A stretch of 64,000 nt of DNA from Hermatobates lingyangjiaoensis (lineage: Eukaryota; Arthropoda; Insecta; Hemiptera; Hermatobatidae). Positions 22,943 to 33,545 of this stretch are shown piece after piece (the first letter of the stretch is position 1; the number at the start of each line of letters is the position of its first letter). The position numbers were made by a program, and so were the translations under genes. The DNA lies in NCBI GenBank assembly GCA_026182355.1, contig JAPFBL010000119.1:2428001-2492000 (forward strand). Reading direction: 5' to 3'. The notes under the pieces were generated by a model. It was not told the origin of the DNA and did no database searches. It saw nothing but the letters and a program-made list of their open reading frames with translations.

Positions 22943-23139
22943 GCTTTCCCATTTCTTATTGTGGTTTGATCATTGATTGTTATTTCACGTGTTTATGTGA
23001 TAACTATAATTATATGTAGTTATACAGAAAAATAACTATCCAGGTAATCTGATTGACCGTTTTTGGCCAAAATATTTAAGGCAACAACAAGAGTCAGAAA
23101 ATGGCATAAATACTGAATTAGATAAGTTCAAGATAAGAA

Positions 23140-24000
23140 GTTTTTAAATTTCCATATTTTGAAGGATTATCACAAACAATTAAAAAAGTCTTCAAAGACA
23201 CTTACCCAAAGTTCATTTAGCGTTTTATTGCAAAAAGAAAAGTGAAATCTCGATTTTGAAATTTAAAAGAGATGATTCCAAAGGAATTACGGAGTAATGT
23301 TATATATGCAATAAAGTGTAACAAAGTTTATTATAGAGAAACCAGTTGTTTTCGAAGAAAAGAACTTACCAGAAAACTTATTCTATAAGAAAAAAGAAAA
23401 TTAATGCCACTGCATTAACACCACATGGTATTAAAGAAGACCACAATTAAATAAGAATAATAGCTAAAGAAATGGGTGAACAGAGAAGGAAAACTCTGGA
23501 AAAGTAGCATATTAGAAAAGACCAGTCATTCGTTAATTACAGAAGAGAAATTTTAAATTAAAGCAGTATTGATTCGGATGTGTTATGTTAAACATTCTTG
23601 ATCGATGCAAAATTGTTTTAGTGAGTTTTTGGTTGTCTGGTGAAATTTGGTTGCCTTAATTGTTCATTGTCACGTTTCTATTCAAAATAGACAGTTGTTT
23701 ATGAAATACAAAGACTGATTTTTTTTGTAAAATAATTTCTAATGTAATATATTGTTTTTCTGTTTCACAGTTTTATATTCCTATAAGTTCTCTCATTAAG
23801 GTATTGTCCAAATTTCTGTTGTATTTCTTAATTGTAACTTAATGCACTTTTTATGTATGTTTAATTTTTATATGATTGAATTATTTTTTATATTTTCTCC
23901 GTTGTGTAGGCCTATGAAAATGGTTTTATATAAAAACCGAAACGTTGGTAATGAGAATTTAATTTAAACTTGAAGACCGATTCCTAATAAATTTTAATTA
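23140..24000 (+). pseudogene. PLE 3' half (P4): linker, GIY-YIG endonuclease, 3' UTR, ribozyme
   Basis: Translation by blocks gives FPYFEGLSQTIKKVF (pre-EN linker), IPKELRS, NVIYAIKCNKVYYRETSCF (GIY-YIG strands, from 23296), RRKEL, then TPHGIKEDH, RIIAKEMGEQRRKTLE. Order and motifs are those of PLE endonucleases. Frames shift several times and stops are frequent, so it is dead. A ~350-bp 3' UTR follows, ending in the P4 ribozyme at 23905-23945. Sister 3' ends lie at 36540, 45000 and 47255. Confidence 0.8.
23905..23945 (+). ncRNA. P4 hammerhead-like ribozyme
   Basis: GGCC, TATGAAAA, T, GGTTTT-ATAT-AAAACC stem II, GAAA, ACGT stem III, T, GG. The stem I partner is reduced by a GGC to GGT change. 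Confidence 0.55.
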
Positions 24001-24004
24001 TAAA

Positions 24005-24300
24005 TATATATAAGGTTCAATGTAGATAAGGAAACGTAGAGAAATTACACACACAGTCTCTAATTTTTAGTTTGTCTGGCGAGATCAGGAGATACAAGAG
24101 AGAGAAAACAAAAGCACTGTTGCAGAGACGGTTGGAGACCACCTTTTACCACCTCCAGCCTTCTCTGCACCAGTGCGCTTGGTTTCTATCCCTTATCTCA
24201 CGTGATCACAGGTAAGACCGAAAATTGGATACTGTAAAAGTGTGTTAGTGGTTTTTCTACTTTTTTGGCCTACATTAAACTTAATTTGCACTTTTCTAAT
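24005..24300. repeat. Degenerate P3 inverted pair
   Basis: Left aggttcaatgtagataagg.. cacacagtctctaattttt and right gaaaattggatactgtaaaagtg.. ctacattaaactt are inverted. The middle carries the P3 spacer motifs ggttggagacc and gtgcgcttggtttc. Ribozyme cores are lost. Confidence 0.6.
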
Positions 24301-24392
24301 CATTTTTCCATCTTACAATTATATATATATATATATATTCTATATTTTGTTATTGAGGGCTAGGTCAAATAAAAGAAAATAAACTCCTTCCT

Positions 24393-24433
24393 AGGCCGAC
24401 GTTTCGATGTATTTGTACATCATCTTCAGGGCT
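24393..24433 (-). ncRNA. P5 hammerhead-like ribozyme
   Basis: Minus strand: GCC, CTGAAGA, extra T, GATGTA-CAAA-TACATC stem II, GAAA, ACGT stem III, C, then GGC pairing with GCC. All canonical core positions are present apart from the extra base. Confidence 0.75.
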
Positions 24434-24540
24434 AAAATCCGAGTAAGAACTATAATACATTTAACAAAACAATCTACAACTCACATAGAGTACTAACACA
24501 AATGTTTTGGTAAATGTATTATAGTTCTTACTATAATTTT

Positions 24541-24582
24541 TAGCCCTAAAGATGATGTACAAATACGTCGAAACGTCGGCCT
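24541..24582 (+). ncRNA. P5 hammerhead-like ribozyme, slightly mutated
   Basis: GCC, CTAAAGA (G5 lost), extra T, GATGTA-CAAA-TACGTC stem II, GAAA, ACGT, C, GGC. Confidence 0.6.
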
Positions 24583-24670
24583 AGGGAGGAGTTTATTTTC
24601 TTTTATTTGACCTAGCTCTCAATAACAAAATATAGAATAGAATAGAAGAGGTCAAGAGCAATTTTTGGAG

Positions 24671-24672
24671 AT

Positions 24673-24705
<33 letters not shown>

Positions 24706-24738
24706 TATAATATATATATTATATATAATATAATATAA
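24671..24738. repeat. (TA)n array
   Basis: TA-rich run with phase slips. Confidence 0.95.
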
Positions 24739-24749
24739 GAATCAGCCGT

Positions 24750-24850
24750 TATCAGCCTTTGATGTGATTCACATCTATCTTCCTGATGACGACGCCATTG
24801 AGATATAGCAGTGAGTTTCAGTGATTTAAATTCCATGTGTTTTTTTGAAA
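24750..24850 (+). repeat. P2 pLTR arm
   Basis: Plus-oriented P2: CTGATGA, extra C, then a mutated GAGATAT in place of GAAATAT, followed by gcagtgagtttca and a T-rich tail leading into (TA)n. Confidence 0.6.
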
Positions 24851-24942
24851 ATTTTATTTTATATATATATATATAACATTTCACAGTAAACATGTGAAAT
24901 TAATAATCAAGTGAAATGAAGAAATAATGATTAAATACATTA

Positions 24943-25006
24943 TTAAGTTTGCAATACCGTTTCTATAATTCAATGAATTCTGATCCTTTTTTATATAGAA
25001 CATTTA
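24943..25006 (-). pseudogene. Short PLE EN C-terminal piece
   Basis: About 60 bp near-identical to 21143-21200 (aagtttgcaataccgtttct.. ttatatagaacattt), covering the end of the EN frame of that PLE family and its 3' flank. Confidence 0.75.
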
Positions 25007-25299
25007 TGTGCTGATTTATAGTGCTGATTATAGTTTTATCAGCACTAGGATCGGAAATCTGCCACAGAAGCTATACATAGCAACTGATATATCTGGTTAA
25101 AAGTTATTAAAACAGACATCCTGGAACTGGTATGAATGTAGTTCATTTCATCCATTTGAATACTTACCCTCCCTCTAGTATAAAAATAGCTATGTTCGAT
25201 TATTCTCCATATGTTTTCATAAAGTTTGGAGCAATATATGATAGCAGCTTCCAAATTGACTAATTATGAAATGAATTTTCTTGAGTTAGGTGAAAGTGA

Positions 25300-25440
25300 T
25301 ATTTGTTTATGTGTCAATTTATGATTTTTTTTAATCTTGGTTTTATCCTCTTTTGCCGGTTTGTAAACAAGATTTCAAACAAAAACTAAAACGTTGGTTT
25401 ACTAGAGTTTGCTTTAAACATGAAAAGCATATCAAGCTCT
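25300..25440 (+). repeat. Decayed P4-like PLE 3' end
   Basis: Resembles other P4 ends (ggtttgtaaacaag.. aaaacgttgg.. agagtttgctttaaac). The ribozyme stem II and core are degraded. A (TA)n array follows. Confidence 0.5.
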
Positions 25441-25453
25441 GATCTTATTTTAG

Positions 25454-25457
<4 letters not shown>

Positions 25458-25502
<45 letters not shown>
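25458..25502. repeat. (TA)n array
   Basis: TA run between a P4-like end and a P3 arm. Confidence 0.95.
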
Positions 25503-25505
<3 letters not shown>

Positions 25506-25650
25506 TCAGGATGAATCACAAACACAGAACTAAGGAACAAACACACTTATTGTCTCTATTTTTCGGTTAAACCGTCATCAAGAGAGTTAAGAAAGGGACA
25601 CCAAGCGCACTTGTGAAATGACGGTTGGATACTCCAACAATACCATTCCA
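25503..25650 (-). repeat. P3 pLTR arm
   Basis: Minus-oriented P3 (cacacttattgtctctattttt.. aaaccgtcatcaagagag.. gcgcacttg). Core degraded. Confidence 0.6.
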
Positions 25651-25659
25651 CTAATAAAT

Positions 25660-25745
25660 ATTCCCAATCACAGAAAGAACACACATAAAAAAAGATAATA
25701 ATTTACGTCTATATTTCGTCTACCTCGTTATGAGAAAAAAAAATG
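25660..25745 (-). repeat. Degenerate P2 pLTR arm
   Basis: acagaaagaacacacataaa.. ctatatttcgtctacctcgtta follows the P2 order on the minus strand. Confidence 0.5.
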
Positions 25746-25750
25746 TCAGT

Positions 25751-26166
25751 CTCTCCGAAGACAAGTGACAACAAGTCCTCACTTGTTTGTGTGGAGACTT
25801 ACACTTACTTCATTTGTGTGGAGACTTTTGTTAGTTTATCCATTTTACCTCAGAATAAGTGCTCACTTATATTAATATTAATTAACATAACTCAACTTTA
25901 TTGAGTCTTTGTTATCTCTTCACTCTTCATTCTTACGATAAATTGTCAAAGTTAAGATTCCCAACTAAGGCATACTACCAACCTCATAAGGGTTCTTGGA
26001 AAAAATATGGGAAGAAATAGATCTAAGTTTAGCAGGTTATAGGTAGAAATTGGATGGGTGTTGACTGAAGATTGAAGAACTGGAATGTTTTGTAATATTT
26101 TTCCAAATGTTATCTTTTTGAATTTGATTTATTTAGTCCCTAGAGACCCTTTGTGTTTTAATTAAG

Positions 26167-26167
<1 letters not shown>
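25751..26167. other. Unique AT-rich DNA
   Basis: Nothing recognised; an acttgtttgtgtggagactt repeat occurs twice near 25784-25830. Confidence 0.4.

Positions 26168-26206
<39 letters not shown>
26168..26206. repeat. (TA)n array
   Basis: Clean TA run. Confidence 0.95.
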
Positions 26207-26207
<1 letters not shown>

Positions 26208-27080
26208 GTTGCTAGTTTTTATTACAATAATTAACCAAAAGAACTGGTTGCTCCGATCTGACTTTTAGAAGTTTGCAATATTGGACAAATAGTTTTGCAA
26301 AGTTTTTTAAGAACAAGTCTCTCCAAGTATCAAGTCAGTCAAGTGGCTCAAAAACTTAATGTTTAAATCTCTAGTCTTTTTTTCCTTGTGGTTTTAGCTT
26401 TGAGTTTAATAAAAGCTAAAGAAAAAAAAGGTGCTGGTAATTTTGTTTTGGAGAAGTTTGAATTAAAAAGGAATCAGAGTTTCCGTTATGTTAAGAATAA
26501 TTTAATGATGAAAAGTACCATGTTTGCAAAATTTAATAAAAGAAAAACAAGTTATTTTATATTCAGACCACAAGTATAACTGACTTAAAACTATATTATC
26601 TTATTAGCATAACGACTGTGTTTCCTACAGTTTACAGCACACAGAAATCATTCATTATTCCATCTAGGTACTGCATTTTTGATAAGGCGGAACATTTCCA
26701 GACATCTACTAACTCTACCTCATGCAGTCTTCTGAAATTATGAAGGTGATGTTACATCTATACTACGTTATGTGGGTACATATGTTGTGTTCAAAATTAT
26801 GCAAACCAAACTGCAAAAAACCCGATAATTAACTAGTTTTAAAGACCTCTGCCTATGTTTAGCTTAATATTATTAATGTCTGACAATAGAACTCAAGTAC
26901 TGCGTCAAGATGATTTGCTATTTTTCTAATATACTATAAAATAGTATACTAATTTTACTAATATACTAATGTTAGTACATTAAAAATTGATTTAGTTTGT
27001 TTTGGGGTCATTACAGAGGGTTTTTTTGTAGTTAATTGAGTTTCTTTATTTTGATTTTTTTTATTACCGGTTTCGGTTTA
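26207..27080. other. Unique AT-rich DNA
   Basis: No credible gene. The reading frame around 26388-26579 is lysine-rich and unrecognised. Confidence 0.4.
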
Positions 27081-27190
27081 TATATATATAAAATTCACAA
27101 AGGAAAGAGAAAAACAGATGAAAGACACTAAAGACTCACTACGATAGTTCGACATTTGTCGTCAACGGACAGAAAAACAACGTAAGTAGA
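27081..27190 (-). repeat. Degenerate P2 pLTR arm
   Basis: aaaggaaagagaaaaacagatgaa.. gactcactacgatagttcgacatttgtcgtcaacgg on the minus strand keeps GAC..GTC stem II, but the core and GAAA are mutated. Confidence 0.55.
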
Positions 27191-27211
27191 CGGGAAAAAA
27201 GTAGTGCCTTA

Positions 27212-27440
27212 TTCTTGCATATAAAAAGTGAAAATCATCATATTGATTGGACTGGAGCTAAATTTATTACCTATGAAAAATCAATGTTGTTAAGAAATAT
27301 TATTGAATCGTCTCTAATTAAATTTAATAGATCAAATATTATAAACATTAGTAACGGTACTTCAGTTTGGTTTTTGACTCTGACGAAGATTGCTTGTTAC
27401 GGTTGAAAGATCTTAGTCTTGTTTTCCCATTTCTTATTGT
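27212..27440 (+). pseudogene. PLE endonuclease C-terminus overlapping its P1 ribozyme
   Basis: The open frame to 27406 reads HIKSENHHIDWTGAKFITYE, LLRNIIESSLIKF and NIINISNGTSVWF. This is the C-terminal PLE endonuclease pattern (H..NHxIDW..A, R..IIES.LI). It continues through the hammerhead at 27368-27412, so the last dozen or so codons are ribozyme sequence. This is the only place in the window where P1 is joined to coding sequence, and it identifies the abundant P1 palindromes as PLE pLTRs. The GIY-YIG catalytic part is missing. Confidence 0.8.
27368..27412 (+). ncRNA. P1 hammerhead-like ribozyme inside a coding 3' end
   Basis: GACT, CTGACGA, extra A, GATTG..CGGTT stem II (weakened), GAAA, AGATCT, T, AGTC. 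Confidence 0.7.
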
Positions 27441-27469
27441 ATATTATCTTATTTCTTATATATATAAGA

Positions 27470-27670
27470 AACAAGACATATCAAACAATTAAAAGAAATG
27501 AATTCGGAGAAATGACAAAAAGCGCACTTCAACATTTGAACCTTGTTGTCATCAAGATTTGAAGGAGGAGAGCTCTACTCTGCTGGCAACTCAGCTGCTG
27601 TTTGCTCTCCTTCAACTTCTGATCACGACAAGATTCAAATACTGAAATGAGTTTTTTGTTGTTTCTACAG
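27470..27670. repeat. P2 pLTR inverted pair
   Basis: Left gcgcacttcaacatttgaaccttgttgtcatca and right tgatcacgacaagattcaaatactgaaatgag are inverted, with the P2 spacer (gagctctactctgctggcaac). Cores: left CTTGATGA with AAATGTT, right CTGATCA with CAAATACT; both mutated. Confidence 0.7.
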
Positions 27671-27884
27671 GTTTTTGTTATAATCTTTTGATATGTATTT
27701 TGGTTGGTGAACTTTTCACGTCTCCTCATTTGTATATCTTTGAAGATTCCGTTGGACAGAAATGTTATTTCCTTTTTCCTTTTAATGTCCACTTCCATGC
27801 TATATATTTTAATGAATGTTTTAAGGTTTAAACTTTAACATTGCTTCACAGGTTTGATAGCTATATAGCTATACGGATTTAAGA

Positions 27885-28200
27885 TTCTCTAGTTTGGCAC
27901 AGTGGCAACATGTTCACGTTTGGACTTTACGACCATGGTTCAATACCCACCCTGGATCTCGATTTATTCACGTGTAAGGTCAACAAATCTGTGCACGTCC
28001 CTCTCTGATGGCAATGACGTCGTTCCCGAGTCTGAACTATGTCAAACATTTGTTAAAGATCCCTTCTCTAAACACACTTGAGTTAAGCAAAATTTATCAC
28101 TCTCAATATAGAATCATCTTGATTTTGTTGTTTCACAAAGAGCCAATGTTCGGCCTATGTGTGTTCTCTTATAAGACTGTTACTGCATCCTAACCAAACC
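27885..28200 (+). mobile_element. tRNA-derived SINE, full length
   Basis: Degenerate A box ttggcacagtgg, B box ggttcaatacccaccctgg, then tttattcacgtgtaagg, gttaaagatcccttctc, cacacttgagttaagc, ggcctatgtgtgttctctta and ..gcatcctaacc. The tail ctaaccaaacct fits the family end. Confidence 0.85.
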
Positions 28201-30579
28201 TGAATGTCTCTCAGCAAATTATTACGCTGATAAACCTATTCATACAAGATGACTAAGTGTCTCTCCATCTAACCAACCATTTCTCATTCTGATCAAGATG
28301 GCTGTCAGAATATTGGTAGGTTATGTCAGTTGTTTTTTGCATTTCTTTCAAACTTTTTTATCGGAAATATTTGAATTATAAAAAATCCTGCTAAAGAACA
28401 CAATAAACGTGGATAAATCATTACATCATTAGAGTACATATTATTTAAGTAACCTGTTTGAAAGAGAGTTCCATTATTCTTTAATGTAGTCATGAAAAAA
28501 TCAATTTTCCAGAATTATCTCGACTTTATTTATTTATAGTTGCAACTTTCTACATCCATAATAATTTATTTTTATTGTTTATTTGGGAGAAAATTACTAC
28601 CAGCATTACATAATAATTATTGGTTACGACAAAAAAATAATTTTGTTGCATACATTTTCAGCTTGTTTTATTAAGAATTGTGACTCACTAAAATCTAATT
28701 CCGCGAAAAGTTTTCTTCAACCCTCCAGGGGAAATCTTGACTTCTAAGAACTATGATTCACTTAATTGGAAACAAGCTAAGAGTTCTAATTGCAGCCATA
28801 AGGACATGTAATAAATTTACTTCTTTCAAGTTGGCACTGCAAACAAGTTAAATAAATGAGGATTACAAGAAGCTACTTCAATACATATACTTAAAGAAAT
28901 GGAAAGTACTTAGTTCAATATAAAGGTTTTTATTTATTGTTTTTGAATTTCAAGATAAATTGAAATTAATTAAAATTAAGAGTATTTTTCTTGAGAGACG
29001 TTTGTAAACGTTAATGAGAGATGAGGGTATGGGATATTTGTTCTGGTTCACTCATTAATACAAACAAATGCATTCATGTTTTGAGTTGCATAAAATTCTT
29101 TTTTTCCTTTAATTAAGTCAATTTATTTTCTTTTTAATAGAAATATCATTCATGTTCAACCATCCCCTATGCTTGTTTCTTATTCAGTATAAAAATATCA
29201 TTTTAGTATTAATTTGAGTGGAAACATTTCAGGAAAATTTTGTCTCAGTGCTATGAGTTACAACCTATACGTGTTAGTCATTATAAGAATAATGACAAGA
29301 GAGCTTATTAAGTGTAGTATGAGTACAGGAAGACATCATATCTGGTGTGTGATACTAGAATGATTGACCTGTTTCATAACTCAAACATCATATTTAAGAA
29401 TTTACTCTTGAGTATAGCTGTGTTCTGGAATCCTTTTATTTGTTTTCAAAGAGCACATTTGTAGGCATTCAACCCTTAGTGTTGACTTAGTGGTGAAACA
29501 ATAGAGTGGAGATCATATGTTATCTGGTATGCCAATTAAACCAAATTTTTCAGATAATATTTTCATTAACCAGGGTCTATTGTGTATGATAACAATTGTT
29601 ATCAAATTCTAGTTGATATCTTTAAATTAACAAACACTTAACTATATTTGGTTACAATTATTATTTAAAATGTAATCAATAACATGCTATTATATTATTG
29701 TAAAGTGTTATTGCAAAATGTGTAAATAACACTTTAGATTATGCCTAGGTCTAAATAAATCAAAGTTATAAGCAATAAAATGAATAGGAAATCTATAGCA
29801 AAGTATTCAGGTCAAAATATTTTAAAAACAAATAACATTAGAGTAAATTTGAATACACTAGTAGAATTCAAATGTTATTATGTAAAGCTATTATTGACTG
29901 TAACATCTATTGTCTCAACAGTGGTTGGTGCTCGCAATTGCTTGCAAATTGCTACTTGCTATAGTGATGTTTATAATTTTACATCCGATTTTCAGTAAAA
30001 TAAACGTTCTTACAAAGAAAATGTATATTAATTTTATCTAGGTTTAATATTGGATTTTTTTTATTGCCAAAAATTACTTCCTTTTCCATAAAATCTATAA
30101 AGAGTTTAAAGCAATTTTGTTTTAATTGTGAGAATAAATGTATTCACATTGTGTATTGAAAGTTTCATACATATCTGTTCAATTTGCACTGCAGGATTGT
30201 ATTTTAATCTGATAATAAGGTCGAAAATAGGTCTTTTTAAAAATCAAGACTCCTTTCCATCTTTTTGTTAGACCTAACTTACCTTAATAAGACACTGCGT
30301 GTTCCAAACATGTTTTTTTTTTCAATAAAACTAGTTTATATAGAAACTTTCTTTATAATTCCTATGATTGGGTAAATGCCACATAGTAACTGACTGAACA
30401 ATCAATAAACTTAAGAAATTTGTCTCCGTCTAAATAATTAAACCATTTATGAGAAGACTAAGTTTTTTTTAATGGGAAAAAGTTTCTAAATTAGAGTGTA
30501 AATACTGAAGAATCAACTGTGATCACGCACGAACAAACACAAAACACACATTTGCTCCCTCACACGCTCTCTCACACAC

Positions 30580-30583
<4 letters not shown>
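28201..30583. other. Unique AT-rich DNA, two weak exon-like spots
   Basis: No recognised element. Short open segments after possible acceptors at 29232 and 29921 are too weak to call as exons. Confidence 0.4.

Positions 30584-30635
<52 letters not shown>
30584..30635. repeat. (CA)n microsatellite
   Basis: Clean CA run after ctcacacacaggg. Confidence 0.95.
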
Positions 30636-30637
<2 letters not shown>

Positions 30638-31350
30638 ATACACATGCATACATACATACATACTCAATACTTCTGTTACGTGGAAGTGCTATCTTGATCA
30701 ATATCGTGTTATGATCTAGGCTTCCGTATCAAAATATTCATTTTTGTATCTAATTATCAATTATCGAAAATATATTCCTGTCTAATTTTATTTGCTTTGA
30801 GTTGGTGAGCTGCTAATTGTTCTTACAATATTACCACAAGTTATAAGTTTTAATCTTCACTTTAATACCGGTTTGTTTTTATGTAAGAGAAAGAAAATAG
30901 TGTACAGCTGTCCCTCTGAAAGGTTATAAAACCATTGATCTCGTGTCTGTATGATGTCAAAAACTCGTCAAACAACCCTTCTCTAAAAAAAAAATTAGAG
31001 TTAAGAAAAAAGTAAAACTATCAATGTATAATCAACTCTGTAATGTGGCCTGGCCATAACTAAAATGGGTGACAAATAATAAATGAGTCAGAGTTGCCGC
31101 CCCTAGAACAGCACGAAAGGCGCTCCACCGCACCTATAAGTGAGGTGGTAAAAAGAATTATTTCTTTATGAAGCTCAAAAGAGGCTTGAGTTGTAAATTC
31201 GTAAAATTTTCCTTCAGATCAAATATCAATGTACTGGTTACTTTAATTTTTTTATAGTTATATTAGTTTAAAAAAATCTAACATTTCATAACAAAAATTA
31301 ATTTTATAAAATAATAGTTGAAAGAATTTACTAAATACTGTTATTTTTAG
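30636..31350. other. Unique DNA upstream of the candidate exon
   Basis: AT-rich; branch-point-like ttactaaat at 31328-31336 and acceptor ttatttttag ending at 31350 close this stretch. Confidence 0.4.
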
Positions 31351-31481
31351 TGCTTCAGACTTGTGTACTATGACAATAAAATGTACGTCTTTACCTATGG
31401 TAATTTTGGTACTCGTCCATTATCAAGAGGGAAACCTTATTTTAATTATACTCTTATGCCACCTTCTTTTAAGCAATTTTG
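31351..31481 (+). CDS. Candidate internal exon of an unidentified protein
   Basis: A 131-bp segment bounded by textbook signals: branch-like TACTAA 20 bp upstream, pyrimidine-rich ttatttttag at 31341-31350, and donor G|GTAAG at 31482. It is open in phase 0, with TAG immediately before and TAA immediately after in the same frame, so the frame fits the splice boundaries exactly. The 43 codons have normal complexity: CFRLVYYDNKMYVFTYGNFG, then RGKPYFNYTLMPPSF. It is rich in aromatic residues, with one possible N-glycosylation site (NYT). I do not recognise the family; no partner exon was found with confidence. The donor leaves two bases of a split codon. Confidence 0.55.
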
Positions 31482-31689
31482 GTAAGAATCTATTATTATG
31501 AGAACAACTTTATTCTGATAATAAAGTGTAAATTATTTTTTATTAATTTTAATAATAACTATGCGCTTGGGTCTCTAGCAGTTCTGTATATCGTACATTG
31601 TTAAGAGTAAAACGTTATTCTGTGTTATAGTTTTTTAGTATAAGTATTAAATAATTAGACATTATAGCGTGAGATGTTAGAAAACTTAA

Positions 31690-32360
31690 AAACAGAATAA
31701 CATTTTTCTCCATATTTACTATGAATGGATATTAAAAACGATGGATTCCTAAACTAGGAAGACAGTAAAACCTATGAGAAAGACAGTATGTTTCTCTAAT
31801 AGAGGTAATACTACTAGAAAGTAACTATAGAGTAATATTACATTACTTACGAAAAGATCCCATTATGGTTTTTATGAAAAAAATGGTGATTTTTTCATTA
31901 GAAAAAAAATAATAATGTAAACTGAATGGTGCAGGGAAAAAGGATAGTGAAAATAATGAAATTGACAAAATTTTTAACTTCCTTTTGTACAATAAAAAAA
32001 TTTGCCTTGTAACTTCAAACCTAGTGAAGTTGTAAATCGGATTCGAAAATTGGAAATTCGAAAAAATTGGAAATCGAATTTACAACTATAAATAGATTTT
32101 TTTTTTTTACAGACTTCATTGTCAAATTTGTGTAGTACAAAAATTGTGACTACACAATATACACTTTAATGTATAATAAGTGTATACTGTTACATGTGTG
32201 TGACAGATAACTTTCGAAAGCTTATTACAGTCAGCTTAATTATACGATGAAGTGTAATGTAGTCTCTTATATGGACACTATGTTCTGTTCATATTTTATT
32301 TATGGTATTTTGACTCTTCAAATGAAAATAAAACTTCATAAAGATGAATAAAAGTTGTAT
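31690..32360. repeat. Local dispersed repeat, copy 1
   Basis: Contains gatcccattatggtttttatg.. ctgaatggtgcagg.. and, further on, tattttatttatggtatttt.. aaataaaacttcataaagatg. These blocks recur in order at 33100-33545 and partly at 34290-34616. Family unknown; no coding frame. Confidence 0.6.
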
Positions 32361-33099
32361 CTTACGACTTTTTCAAAGTTGTTTTTACTTTGAAAATTTT
32401 AAGATTTGCAATTTTAAAATTCTGTAACATTTGAACAACAGAAAGGTATGGCAACGAAAAGAATGGATCTTCCTAGCAACATACTGTTGAGAAGAAGATA
32501 AAAGTATGACCTTACTGAGAGGTTAATCAAAATTACCAAATACTGAATGTTTACAATATTAGCAAATAGTTTTAAAGTATTTTAATTTTTATACATTTAA
32601 AAGTAAAAAATTGCTAGAACTGTACTGCGCAATCTAGTAACAAACTCCTTTATATTTCACTATAACTTTTTTTTACAATAAAAAAGTATTTTTCAATCAA
32701 TTTAATTAGATTGTAATGGAAAAAAATTGTTTTTTGTTTTCTCATAAATCCCTAGATTATAAGTGAAATAAATAAAAAGTGTGGTGAAGTAACAGACCAG
32801 ACTGTTTTGGATTTCAGAAAGGCCAAAGTATGCTAAATTAGATTTTGAAGATTAATTTAACTAAACCATGCGAGTCTTGTTAAATGTTTATGTTAAAATT
32901 CTGTGTTTTAAGTTATAAGCTGCTAAGTATGGTAAGATTGATTTTATTTCTGTGATGTTGGTATTTTCTCTTTAAGATGAATGCGTTTGGAATATTTTTC
33001 TGATCTTTTAAAGGACTTTATTTGCTAAAAGAATTAGTTTGGCAATTTTATTAATAGATCAGGTAGCTTTATCCTGCCTTTAAATCCAGTGTTTTAGTG
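32361..33099. other. Unique AT-rich DNA
   Basis: Nothing recognised. Confidence 0.4.
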
Positions 33100-33545
33100 A
33101 TGTCTGCGGCTCCATCTAATGGTGGGGGGTTTATTCTTCAATGAAAAAGTAATACTGTACTTATCATAGAAATAGAAGCGATCTCATCATGGCTTCTAAG
33201 TAAAAAATGATGACTTTTCCTTAATAAAAAAGAAATATCGTAAGCTGAATGATGTAGAAGAGGCTTATGATGATAGCAATGAAAGTAATAGAAGTTACTT
33301 TAGGAATGCGTTGTTTTTACAAGTTCCATAAATTCTGGGTACAGAGATTATACTATTCTATTTATGCTATTTTGATTTTCAAATAAAAATAAAACTTCAT
33401 AGAGATGAATGAATCAATTTGATACTTTTAAGTGGACCAAATTAATCTTCGACGCTCTTATTGACAAACGATTTGTACCGATGAGAAATTTGTCAAGAAG
33501 TTGAATGAAACAGTCAGAAGAACTCAAGGTGTTTACAGGTAGTTA
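33100..33545. repeat. Local dispersed repeat, copy 2
   Basis: gatctcatcatggcttctaag.. ctgaatgatgtagaag.. tctatttatgctattttg.. agatgaatgaatcaatttg.. tcgacgctcttattg.. gttgaatgaaacagtcag. Same block order as copies 1 and 3. Confidence 0.65.

Larger units (their letters stand above)
22799..23013. mobile_element. P1 palindromic element with 14-bp target duplication
   Basis: ATAACTATAATTAT occurs at 22799-22812 and again at 23000-23013, bracketing one P1 inverted pair. The left arm starts caatgatcaaaccac. The right arm ends ..tgatcattgattg followed by ttatttcacgtgtttatgtg, which the left arm lacks. Two ribozymes face outward. The duplication shows that left arm plus right arm integrated as a single unit. 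Confidence 0.9.
24338..24638. mobile_element. P5 palindromic element, about 300 bp
   Basis: Arms of about 127 bp (24338-24464 and 24511-24638) are near-identical inverted copies with a ~46-bp spacer. Outer ends are ttctatattttg / caaaatatagaa; the left end follows a (TA)n run. Each arm contains an outward-facing ribozyme with the best preserved P5 structure. No coding sequence. Confidence 0.85.

Noticed and set aside
29233..29311. Possible terminal exon after tttcag (peptide ILSQCYELQPIRVSHYK)
   Set aside because: Acceptor is plausible, but there is no polyadenylation signal nearby, no linked exon and the coding stretch is only 25 codons.
29922..29994. Possible exon after tctcaacag with a hydrophobic frame (LVLAIACKLLLAIVMFIIL)
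   Set aside because: The donor is weak (gtaaaa), and its phase cannot join the candidate exon at 31351.
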